A DNA stretch of 64,000 nt from Macrocystis pyrifera (Eukaryota; Sar; Phaeophyceae; Laminariales; Laminariaceae). This document shows positions 24,101-35,400 of the stretch, in pieces. The position numbers and the translations under genes are program-made. How positions within the stretch are numbered: position 1 is the stretch's first letter; each line of letters opens with the position of its first letter. The stretch is taken from the NCBI GenBank assembly GCA_031763025.1, contig JASSKH010000003.1, forward strand, positions 248,001-312,000, written 5' to 3'. The notes beneath the pieces were generated by a model, which did no database searches, was not told where the DNA came from, and worked only from the letters and a program-made list of their open reading frames with translations.

Positions 24101-25923
24101 CTTCCTTGCGCGAAAAGTCATCAATATACAGGGGAAAACTGCGGGCACCTTTTCTTTTCTCTCTCCAACGCCAGTGGTAGTACCAGATAAATAATACTGA
24201 AGCGCTACGTATGTACTCAGCACTGTGTCATGCTTCAGGTGCTCGAAATTGTCGCTCGACCTCTTCCCGAAACTCCTCGGGGTGCTCTACGCGGTACTTG
24301 CGCATCAGCCCAGCAGACGCCTGTTGGGTGCATCAGGTGCATGACAGACCAAGGCAGGGGGGAGATGCGGGCTGAGTGTTCGGCGAACCGGGTTCCTTCT
24401 GGCACTGTGGTATGAGCTCGGACTGCATGCAATGGATTTTTTACAACGACTGCCAAAGTTTCACCTTGCGTACCAGGTACCTGCTATTCTTCAACTCTGA
24501 ATCTATACTCGTACGTCGCACAGAAAGAAGATTAAGGCTAACATCTGTGCTTTCACGGTAGCTACGCATCTCGCAACTTGCAGATAGATCGAGGCAAAAT
24601 ATCGACTGGCGAAAAGCGGCCACAAGAATAAGACGCAGAAGACGTGGAGCAGACCATACCGTTACATACCGCAACTTATCGTCACACGTTACAGACCGCA
24701 CCATCCATTGCGCACAAAACACAAAAACTCGAACCCCCTGCGAATGTGGTTTCCGCGTAGCAAACAATGTACACACAAAAAAAGGTAGGAGCATGCAGCA
24801 ACCCGCCGGAACACCTCCTGATTTGAACACATACGAGAATAGCCTTGACTGTGGTATACCCCTTTTGGTGAAAGCGTAGGTACAATACACTCCACGCCAG
24901 CACAACGTCTGTGGCTGCGGGGGGCGAAGGAGGTCGAGATGTCGCTCAAGGTGGGATCGAACGCCGTGCGTGTCTCGAGGAGCCGACACCCACACTTGAT
25001 TAACACTTGAGACCGAACCGCAGGGGAAAATGTTCGCGTAGACCGAAGCCGTTGAAAGCATGCGCGATATTCATCGTCCGACATCAAGCACCACCAAAGT
25101 CGCTACCTTCGCCGGTTGATCAACTATACTACCTAATAGACTACAATACACTACTAAATTCTCGTGGCATATAATATGGTATCAAGAGCATTGTCGCCAA
25201 ACACTGGTCGGGTTACGTAGCACACTGCAATACAACTACTACTCTCAATCTAATATTATATCAAAGCGTTTTGCCGGTAAAATCGGCCGGATTAGCATTT
25301 GGACCGCAATGATCTCATTCGCAGCCCTCTGTCTCTTTGCTACGCTTCACCCTCGTCCCCTGTACCCCCCCACCTCTTCAACTCTCTTTATCACCTGTCT
25401 GAACAGGGCTTGTGTGTCGATGTTGTCGAATCGCGTGCAGAACGCCTTAAACCAGGAAGGAAGAAACAAACGAACAAACAAGCAAAATGTTTGCCGCGAT
25501 TATTAAATAGCAGTGCAGTATTAAATAGTGCAGTGTGCTAACCCTAACCCCTGCTGTAGCAGTGCAGCACTACAGCAGTAGCGCGTTTAGCCGTCAACAG
25601 GATACGGCATGTGGGGTCCACTTCAGGTCAGAGCTGTGCAGGGTTACAGTGTACTGCAACATACTACACCCACAGTAGTAATTCGTTGCCGCAGAGACTA
25701 ACTGATGCGAAACTGAAAACCCCAATATTCGAGAGGAACCATCGGGACTGGAAATCGAACGTCTCCAACGGCCGTCTACAGAAACTGCTCACGATCTCCT
25801 GGCTGTTTGAGGAGACACTTTGAAGCGTATTTAACGTGTCCCAGGAGGTCAATACCGACGGCATCCGTACTCGTGCTATCAAAACGAACAGGACGCCTAC
25901 CGACGGCATCCGTACTCGTACTA
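21105..25923. other. Intergenic region between PFK and ferredoxin, no gene recognised
   Basis: ORFs of 60-206 codons occur on both strands but overlap one another, lack motifs and have no consistent splice partners. Contents: TACAGCAGTA-rich tracts (21780-22160), an AT-rich tract with TTTTTTTTTTAG-type runs (22540-23220), a ~90-bp degenerate tandem repeat at 23936-24175, three TACCWGGTA palindromes (about 21561, 22141, 24471) and a short CTAACCCTAACCCC tract at 25540. The 206-codon minus ORF at 24441-25061 is the longest. I see nothing in it to support a function. Confidence 0.5.
23936..24175 (-). repeat. Degenerate tandem repeat of ~90 bp
   Basis: The words CTGCGGGCACCTTTT, GACCAATCAA and TTCCTTGC recur in order in two full units and one partial unit. 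Confidence 0.5.
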
Positions 25924-28900
25924 TTAACACTGTAGGTATAGATATATCAATATGTATGATATATACACGCAAAAGGCTAAATACTGTTCGTATTCGTAAC
26001 TGACCATCCACATGTCGATGTTGGCGGATAGCTCGAGCTTCACTCCCGGGCCGGTGGGGTAGGTGCTGCACGTCAAAACGAATCCCTTCAAGCAACATAA
26101 GGGACGGACCAGAGAAAACGCCGCCCGGGGTCGAGGAAGAATGGTTGGAACTGGGGAATGTACTAGCACAACACGCAGATACGCCACACGCCACTTCTGC
26201 CGTGTGTATATATAGCTTCTTATTTGTCATATATGCGTACATCAACATCATCAACAGCAGAGAGACAACCTATGGCGCATCATGTGTCGGGTCGGGTCGG
26301 GTCGAGTATGGTCCCTGCTGACCGACGCGACCCGACCCGACCCGTGAGATTTTGAAGACCTCGTGAACCCGACCCACGGGTCGGGCCATGACCCGTGAAC
26401 AGCCTTGGATAAAACAAATAACCTCTGCCGAAGGCACATCAAAAACTAAGAAATAGGGATTGCGCCAGAATCGACTTCCCTCGAAAGCAAGATCTTACCC
26501 AGCGGGGGGGGTCGCAGCACATACGATTCGTACATTGTATGACATAACAATACCGCCGACGGATGAGACGACACCGACAAACACTACTTACTGGAGAAAC
26601 TGGGACAGGAAACTACATGACAACTACCTACCTGGTATAGTACTAATACGGTACCCGGTAGACCTGCGTACTTATAAACAACAGCAACGGCAACAGTTTC
26701 GACACAACAGAAACGTTGCAAGTCTGTAAGAGCTCTATGGGCTAAACTATACCCGGTGTGCAGGCAGTAGCACAGCAGAATTACAGTCGTATTGCCCAAC
26801 AGTAGCAATACCCAACGGTATTACCAATGTTCAACACTACAGTAAAAATGCCAACAGTACCGGTAATAGCTGCAGTAGCAGACTAGAGTAGACAATACAT
26901 AGGCTACAGCAATGACTCACATCCGGGGCGCCCTCATCCGATAATCGGTCAGCCTTGTTGTCGAAGTGTTCTGATGAGCCTAGAGCAAGTGGTCCCAGAA
27001 GCAGGCGTAGTAGCAGCAGCAGTAGCAGCAGTAGCAGCAACAGCAATAAAATAATGTTGCCAGGTAGAAAATAGCAATAGCAACACTACTGCTTTGGCAA
27101 TAGTAAAAGTGTAGTCGGAGGGTTAACGTGCACACGGTAGCTAAAAAACACATCACCTTCCTGTCGAGATAAATTAACAATAAAGAAAAAAAACCAAATC
27201 AAATTACGATGGTCAAGTCAACCAATGGAAGCCGAAGCTTCAGATGGTCGCTGCAACAAAGTTTGCAGAAGAGATCAGGTACTACAGTAATTCTGCTGTT
27301 GTACTACTGTTGTACTACTGTACCTCCCTGCAAGAGTCGCGTATCATAGAAACGGTTAGGGAGTCCGTTCAACAAAACGTACCGTCCGACAACAGACACG
27401 ATACCAATGTCCAATACGTAGGTCTACAGGTAAAGCGTCGTCCTACAATATACAGCAGTAGGTCAACTGATCCAGCATCCAAAATATCGGCCTAAAGTTA
27501 CAGAAGTCAACATAATGTTGGGACTACGACGCAACGAGGTGTGTGTACGACAACTCCCGTGGCCATTACCTGTTCCTAGTATGGTGAAACTTGTATATTT
27601 GTGTTAAGCATGATACCAATGTAGAGTGTGTCATATGATTAATTATCCCTCTGGAGAGAGCAGAATCACTACAGACATAAAACACACACCATCACTACGG
27701 ACACAGGACACACAGGGTGAGCTGGTTGTCGCAGATGTCGTTGGGTACAAAGAGTGATATAGTGAGATGTCATGCTTGATGGGAAGACAACGTACAAGAC
27801 ACACAAGACACACAAGTCCAGGTTTGTCTTAGTCACTTACCGTCTTGCACCTTCGCCGCGCAGCTGATACAGCTGCCTCTTCTGCATTCGTACGAAATGT
27901 TCATTCCCGACATTTCCGCCTGCAACGACCCCCGTCGCAATGAAGACAACCATCCCACCACTATTAGCACACAAATGAGAGACTTCTACACGGCATCGAG
28001 TGGTCGAGTAGTTGAGCGATCGAGTGGTCGAGTCGTTGGTTGATTAAATAGTTGGCGCATTGATCGAGGAGCGCGAAATCCGAGAGTTGAGAGAAGCAGC
28101 AAAGTTCAGGGAGATCAAGCCGTGCAAGCCAGAATAGAATAATGGTATTAATACCTACAGCAGGATGTTCCGTACAGCAGGCGTATAAACGTAGACACAG
28201 CCTGTCCGCCGGATAAACGGATTCACTGCCGTCACATACTGCTACACGTACAGCTGTCAATTCAGCAGTTTCGGCAGTTTTCGTCAAGTTTGGACCAATC
28301 AAATTGGAAATAGTATGGGATTGGTATTGGCTCTTCACGTAGTCTAAACCGGGAAAACGATCCCGCGAAGTGCAAAGTTGAAGTGCTTTCTTGGGCGTAG
28401 TATACAGTACTGTAGTATCGCAAAAAACAAAAACTCCCGCGGCCCCTACGTAGGAGGGGGCTGCGGCGGCCCTCCGGGCGCGCAAAACATGGCGGAGGCC
28501 CAAACGGAGCGGTACAACAAGAGCGGTGAACATCAGGAACCATCACATATGATATGTACTGGAATCTCCAAGTACATGAACTACGACAAGATCAACATAA
28601 TATAGAACCATAGAACTACTTATAGCTATCTCACTCTCTGAGCGTGCTCGGTTGGTACATCCCTGGCCTCTCAGAGCCCCCACGTGGAAATCGCCTCTTT
28701 TTATTACTTGCCGGACCTTTCCAGCGGGTCTTTGTTTTCTTCAATTTCTCTTTGCACTTTCAGTCCTTCTTTCTTTTTTTCTTCTTTCGTTTCGTGTGCG
28801 TGCGTGTACTCCGAGGACGGTTCCGCGGGCGAGCGCGGCACCGTCGCGGGTGTCAGCGGGTGCTGGCGGGTAGAGGGGGGGGGGGTAGCAAGGAGCGCGG

Positions 28901-30446
28901 TCGAGGTTTTCGTGGTTGGGCGTCGCGTTTGCCTCGAGACACGAAGGAAGCATGAATGGGCTCTGTCTGGGCTCCTGGTGTAGTTCCCGTTATACTATAT
29001 ACGAGTATGTAAGGGTCGTTTTGATTAGCAAAATAAACTCAATTCGTGCTTATTGTTGCGACCAATCTGAACTATACAGAGAGAAGTACGCAGTCTGAGC
29101 ACCAACATTGTCGACCTGGCGAACGAGGTCCACGGTGAGCACCGGGCTTCACGCGAAGTGGGCGACGGGGCTCACTGTGGAAGAGAAGGAGGAAAGCTTT
29201 ACCCGGATTGAATCGGTGGCGAGATGGTCGCGAGAGAGGCGGGCGGCGTACGAGGCTGATAGAAGCTCTGCTGTTTGTTTTTTTCATCTTGTCTTTTTGA
29301 CCGGCGTAAGGAGTTCCGATCAGGCACGAAATCATTACACGAGAGGGGACGGGGATTTTTTTCTTTCCGAAGTTTCGGTTTCATTTTCGTTGTTTTTGCG
29401 GTGCTGCTGTGCCGTGCTGTGCTTTATCTTTCGCATATACGGGTACAGACATGGAGCATATCGAAAAAAAGAAAAAAGTACCCTACCTGTGGTATGTACG
29501 TACGTACGACGTGTGAGCGAGCGTAGCGGAAAACCGCCCGCGACGCGAAGCGTATGTGGCGTACGAGCTGTTTTCTCCTGAAGCATGGCGGCGGGACTCT
29601 TGGCATTATCAAGTCGCCAGTTTGCAACTACAATCAATCATGAAAAAAACTGTATTCAATCATGGACCTCTGTCCGCTTCGCATAATTTGATGTACTTTT
29701 CCTTCCTGAGCGAGCGTAGCGGGCGGCGTAGGCCGCCCGCGGAGCGAAGCGCCTTGTGCACCATAAGATATCATACGCACGCCTGCAAATACATAAGTAG
29801 TAAGACGTTACGATTTCGACGGAAATTTCAAAACTCACAGTCCAGCCCCTACAGCCTACAGCAGCACAGCATATTTCGCATAGGGATCAACAATTCAGTA
29901 TTGGAATTACTATTAACAGCGGCACGTATTTATCCTACAGTAAATAGAACTCACAGCTTCCAAGATGCTGTCACCAGGCTGCACCGTGATGATACGTCTT
30001 TCACCGTAGAGATCCACCTCTACGTCCCACGGCCGCTGCAGGACCGAGCGAGGCGTTTTTTTTCTCCCCCCGCCGCCAGCACCCCCACCCCCACCCTCTC
30101 CGCCTCCAGCCTCTAATGTGAGAGAAGCTCGTCTGTGGTAGGGTCCCTGTCCAACCCTATGGATGTTAAAACTGAAAGTAGTTTTAAGCATAGGTGATGG
30201 TCTTGGTAACGCTACAAAGGCGCGGGTATCGTACGGGAAAAAAAAAACAGGCCTACGGCCGTCCAGTAGACTAGCGACGACGTCATTGTCTATCGTACAT
30301 ACAAGAACAACCCAGGCACCGAAAACACACAGCAGTACAGGGAGCACATAACAGCAAAAGACAAAGGACGGCCAAAAGGGAGGCGGGGGGAAATCCGAGA
30401 GGCAATCGGAGAGGCATCGGTGAGGCATGGATGAGGCGTTGGGCAT
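25924..30446 (-). CDS. Plant-type [2Fe-2S] ferredoxin, four exons, N terminus uncertain
   Basis: A one-electron carrier. Exons on the minus strand: 30035 (or further up, to ATG 30446)-29955, 27919-27841, 26979-26921 and 26085-25924 (TAA). Phases 0, 1 and 0 match at the three junctions. The joined frame reads VEVDLYGERRIITVQPGD, then AEMSGMNISYECRRGSCISC, then SSEHFDNKADRLSDEGAPD, then GFVLTCSTYP. All four cluster cysteines are present: C39, C44, C47 and C79 counted from Arg at 30035, matching CxxxxCxxC...C of plant and cyanobacterial ferredoxins. The upstream 137 codons contain a hydrophobic stretch near FVFCCYVLPVLLCVFGAW that could be a signal or transit region, but an acceptor at CCTGCAG|CGG makes an extra intron equally possible. 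The last ~25 residues (YLAFCVYISYILIYLYLQC) are unlike any ferredoxin and may be intron read-through. Confidence 0.85.
26283..26400. repeat. GGGTC/GACCC palindromic cluster in ferredoxin intron 3
   Basis: GGGTCGGGTCGGGTCGAG faces CGACCCGACCCGACCCGTGA and a second hairpin is formed by CGACCCACGGGTCGGG. The segment could fold strongly. A similar ACCCGACCCGACC is at 39380. Confidence 0.6.
28609..29757 (+). mobile_element. 1.1-kb repeat element, copy C
   Basis: It begins CATAGAACTACTTATAGCTA and ends GAGCGAAGCGCCTTGT after the terminal hairpin. It is the most intact single copy. It lies inside ferredoxin intron 1, antisense to the gene. The internal frame STVSTGLHAKWATGLTVEEK with RAAYEAD is open. 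See 1859-4180 for the family description. Confidence 0.75.
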
Positions 30447-32441
30447 AGGGCGGGGCGGCGGCGTGTGTTAAGAGCTGTGCTTCAACCTGTACTGAAACAT
30501 TACTGAGACAGCAAGGGCTGCGGACGACACAAGGCTAGACCGATTGGCCGATTGATTTATGTACACGTCGATGCTCATATTTGCGAGCTGCGTGATATCT
30601 ATAAATAGTACCCCATACCAGGTATCATGTCGTGTGTATGATGGACCAGGTATGGTTTACAGCAGTACAGTATGCATACTGCTGCAATTTTCAAATAGAG
30701 TACGAGTGCAGTAGTTGTATACCTGATACGTATGCAAAGGTATATGTACCAAACTGACTTATTTTTCCGGAATACATTTATTTTTCTCCTCCGGTCGCGG
30801 GTTTTTCTCGCGGTCTCGGCTGCGCGGCACGTAGACGGCTCGCGTGCACATCACGACGCAAGTGTGCGCCCCAGCCGGGCTCCTTGGCGCGTGCTCTGGG
30901 CGTTAAAAGTGGCGAAATCTGGCAAGCAATCGCAGGGAGGGTTTTCACCGAGCCAAGCAGGCCAAGGGAAACCCCGAGCTATCACTGTCCATTTGTTCAC
31001 CACTGCTGCTCAGTGCTGCTTGCCGCTCTTTCTCGTGTATCGAAGCAGATCTCAAAGGCTAGGCAGCCGCGGTACAACAGTGGTGGCAGCGCTTCCCTTC
31101 GTGACAGCAACGAACGGTACTGGTGCTGCTGCGTGTGTGTGAGCATGTGTATGCGTGTTGTGCATCCTACCGCGATAGGAACCGACAAGGTCAGGTGCAA
31201 TTTCAGCTTTATCGTTTGTTCTGCTATCATGTTATTAATATCTGCTGCTGTGTAAGGCATCACACTGCTTCTGTAAGCTCAAGCTTTCGACGTTGTAGCG
31301 TCCATGGTACAGGCAGCAGCAGTAGCCCTACTTCAAAGTGTTATTTTCGTGACACAAAAGCTACGAACGTTCGCTGCTACTGCGTGTTCGTGCGTATGTG
31401 CTTCTATGGGGGTGGCATCCTCCTGCCCCAACACGAACACAACCAGCTGCATGATTACAACTTGGACTTCCTCTGAATTTCAAAAGCACCTGCAGAGCAC
31501 AGCAGCAGTGGTACCACATCAGCAAGCAGCAGCATCGATCGGGGGGGTCAGCGAACCTCACATGGGCTCATATAAATAGGAACGCCTGTGTTCCCCCTTT
31601 TCAACTTGCGACACCCCCCGGATTTCAAGTCAATCACATCTCGAACGTGAACCTTGTAAAACAGTACGGTATGGGTGAACGAGCCGCATGCACACACCTT
31701 TCGTCCAATGCTCCGCTACTCTGCTCTGTCTCTACTCTAAAAATATACCAGGTACTCAAGAAGAGTAAGAACTCGGACTGCTGTATTGGACAATTGTAAA
31801 CGTACGCAGAAAGGGGGAGCATCCGTGAGGCACACGCCGTTCCCGATGTGTGGGTATGAAACCTGCGCAAAACTGGGGATTGCAGGGAAATTGCGGCTTC
31901 ATAAGCCTGAGCTCAACGCTATCCCATCTCAACCTCAGGCATACGCATGAACCATCAGCGAAACCTCTGCTTGCGATACGTACAGCGGTCGGCGTACGAG
32001 TACTGCAGTAGGAGGTATACCCTCTGGTATATGCCGTACTACAGATGATACGTATCATGATAGGGGTAGGTTTGAAATGAAAATGAAGCAAGTGGACTTA
32101 CCTGTTCGCAACTGAGGACAAAACTACACACACCTTGCGGTCCGGTCGCCTATGGATGCAAATCCTCCCCACTCAGGCTGAGTACACCCAGGGCTGCTTG
32201 AATACCTCGTATGACAAGATCTGGGACTGTGGGGATCACGACGAAGCGGAAGCCCGCTGTCTGCTGGGTTCTGTTGTAATGGCCCCTTTCGCCCTTTAAA
32301 AAAACGCAAATATCGCCGTATGAAACCCTGGAACCAGAAACACATCAAATATAGGAAGCGTTATTCCCATTGTGTACATCTCTCGAGACATTGGCTGTCC
32401 CTGCTACCTGTTGGTTGTTGTGCTGTCCTGCGACGGTATGG
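30447..32441. other. Intergenic region between ferredoxin and the OB-fold gene
   Basis: Apart from the dispersed repeat at 30785-30985 there are only small, unsupported ORFs, CAGCAG/CTGCTG-rich tracts (31110-31540) and two TACCAGGTA palindromes (about 30617 and 31747). As the ferredoxin is on the minus strand and the next gene on the plus strand, both promoters should lie here. I see no clear element. Confidence 0.5.
30785..30985 (+). repeat. Dispersed ~200-bp repeat, copy 1
   Basis: Its complement is found at 38945-39160. Shared pieces are TCTCGGCTGCG, GCTCGCGTG, TGGCGCGTGCT and AGCCAAGCAGG. The frames RAPWRVLWALKVAKSGK here and RGPWRVLWAFKVTKSGK there are alike, so a coding origin is possible. 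Confidence 0.6.
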
Positions 32442-35400
32442 ATGGAGGAAGAGTTCGATGACAGACCGTACCCGCAAGAAGTGGCGCTGTCCCAGACGTG
32501 CTGGGAGTACAAGACTCTCTTGCACCAACAAAATCGGGCGATCGGCCAGCACGAGGATGTTGCAGTCAGAGTTGACAGTGCCGCGGTGCCTTCTTCGAAG
32601 ATCTCCAACGTCGATCACCATCAACAGCAACAGCAACATCGTCATCATCACGACCAAGACGCCGGAAGAGACGCAAATCGACCACCTGGCCAGCACCCTA
32701 AGCGGCACAAACCGAATCCTCCTGTGAGCAAACGACATCAGTCGAAGCCGCCACGGGCGAAGGCCGGGAGATCTGTTGCCGCTATTACCAGCATCCAAAC
32801 CCTACGCCTCTCGGCCAGCGCACAACGGGATGACAGGCTGCTGGATTTGTTCGTACTGGTGCTGCAGACGAGCGGGCTGCAACAGATCACTTCAAGGGCA
32901 GGTTTCGACGTGGATTTCGGCACCCTGCTTGTGGCAGACCCAAGCTCGGCCTTCTTGCGGGTGACGCTGTGGAGAAACGCAGCGAGGATCGGTTCCAGGC
33001 TGATCCGTGCTGGAGACCTTGTCCGTCTCAACAGGTCAGGGTCCGCAAAGGGCAGGCAAAGCAGAGCAGATTATATCAGATTCCAGGCGCCAGAGTATAT
33101 ATCACCACCGTTCGCAGATGCTGCGAGCTGCGAGTACTCGAAGTATCCGCAGTAGTATGTAAACCCGAAAAACTGCTACTGAAGTACACGACGTACCTGA
33201 AATATTTTGTCTCGAATACACTCTACGTACTTCTACTCCCCCAGGTACTGGGAGCATCTATTTAATAGCAATGTGCAATCGCTCAGAAGTCCTAAAATGA
33301 AATTCTACATGTTTCCGTCCTTTCTACCCAGTTTCATCAGTACACCCAGTGTCCGTCCTGATTCCTTATCCTAGCGACATAGAACTACTTACTTAGATCT
33401 CGATCTCTGAGCGTGCTCGGTTGGTACATCCCTGGCCTCTCGGAGCTCCCACTTGGGAATCGCCTCCTTTTATTACTTGCCGGACCTTCCCAGCGGGTCT
33501 TTGTTTTCTCCATTTGTTCTCCCCGAATTCGGAAAATAATTAATGATTGTTCTCCCCGAATGATGTACAAGCAGTATGATCTAAATCATCATCAGTGATG
33601 ATCGAGCTCGTCTCACGACGACTCTGTGTTAGCCTCTGAAGGCCTTCATCGGTCAGCCATCTGAGAGTGTACTCATAGCTAGGGCAACATAAGAACACGA
33701 GACAAGCGAGCTTTTCGAATAAATATCAGAAATTTGGATACATGCGTGGATTGGTACGAAGTTCAGAATTCCCGAGAGATACGATGCGAATACAAGTAGT
33801 AAGTTCTGTGGTCACAGCAGTACATATTTGTCTTTCTCTTTGCACTGTCAGTCCTTCTTTCCTTTTTTCTTATCTCGTTTCGTATGCGTGCGTGTACTCC
33901 GAGCACGGTTGCGCGGGCGAGCGCGGCACCGTCGCGGGTGTCAGCGGGTGCTGGCGGGTAGAGGGGGGGTTGCAAGGAGCGCGGTCGCCGTTTTCGTCGC
34001 TAGGCGTCGCGTGTGCCTCGAGACACGAGGGAAGCATGAATGGACTCTGTCTGGCCTCCTGGTGTGGTACCGGTTATTCTGTGCACGAGTATATAAGGGT
34101 CGTTTTGATGAGCAAAATAAAATTCAAGTGGTGCTTGTTTTTGCGACGAAACTAAAAATAACAGTGAGAGTGGGGCAGTCAGAGCACCAACAATGCGAAC
34201 TGGCGAACGAAGTCCACGGTGAGCACCGGGCTCCACGCGAAGCGGGCGACGGGGCTCACTGTGGAAGAGAGGGAGGAAAGCTTTACGCGAACTGAATCGG
34301 TGGCGAGATGGTCGCGAGAGGGGCGGGCGGCGTACGAGGCTGAGAGAGAAGCTCTGCTGTTTGTTTTTTTTTTTTCTTTTTTTCTTTTTGACTGGTGTAC
34401 GGTGTTCCACAATCAGGCAGGAAATTATTACACGAGAGGGGACGGGGATTTTTTTTCTTTCCGAGTTTTTCGGTTTCATTTTCATTGTTTTTGGGGTGCT
34501 GCTGTGGCGTGCTGCAGGCTGTGCTTCATCTTTCGTACATACGAGTACAGACAGAGAGCATAATATGTATCGAAAGAAGAAAATAAGTACCCTACCTGGG
34601 GTATGTACGTACGTACGACATGTGAGCGAGCATAGCGGAAAACCGCCCGCGACGCGAAGCGTATGTGGCGTCTGAGATGTTTTCTCCTGAAGCATGGCGG
34701 AGGGACTCGTGGCATTATCAAGTCGCCAGTTTGCAACTACGATCAATCATGAAAAAAACTATGTTCAATCATGGACCTCTGTCCGCTTCGCATAATTTGA
34801 TGTACTTTTCCTTCCTGAGCGAGCGAGCGTAGCGGGCGACGTAGGCCGCCCGCGGAGCGAAGCGCCTTGTACCAGGTACTAATTACGTGGTCGGTCGACC
34901 ACACCCTGGACAATGGACACAACAATAGTCTATTGCTTCGACAATGACGAGGGGGGTATCTATCAAAGAAAGATGTATATTGTCTGCGACAATAGATTGT
35001 GGAGGTATATATCGATAGATATTGTCGACGACAATAGACTGGTGATACTGTCGATCGATAGACATTGTCGAACACAATACCTCGTAGATGGTGAACCGCG
35101 TCCATCGATGACCATTGCTGGCCTCGATAGATTGTCCAAGATGTCGATCGGTGGCCATTGCCGGTCGCAATAGATTGTCAGAGATGTCTATCGATGGACA
35201 TTGCTGGCCACAATAGATTGTCAGAGAGGTCTGTCGACGGCCATTGCCGACCACAATAGATTGTGATCTATGTCTATCGATGACCATTCATTGCCGGCCG
35301 CAATAAATTGTGCGAGATGTCTATCGATGGCCATTGCTGGCCACACTAGATTGTATAAGCTATCCATCGATAGCTATCTCGAGGATATTTTGCACTCATC

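Noticed and set aside
24441..25061. 206-codon minus-strand frame
   Set aside because: It has no recognisable motif, high Cys/Arg/Ser content typical of random frames and two competing overlapping frames on the same strand.
34883..35287. Minus-strand 134-codon frame with recurring IDRH..QSIV
   Set aside because: It is a reading of the ~43-bp satellite, whose unit length is not a multiple of three, so the peptide repeat drifts and is not conserved.
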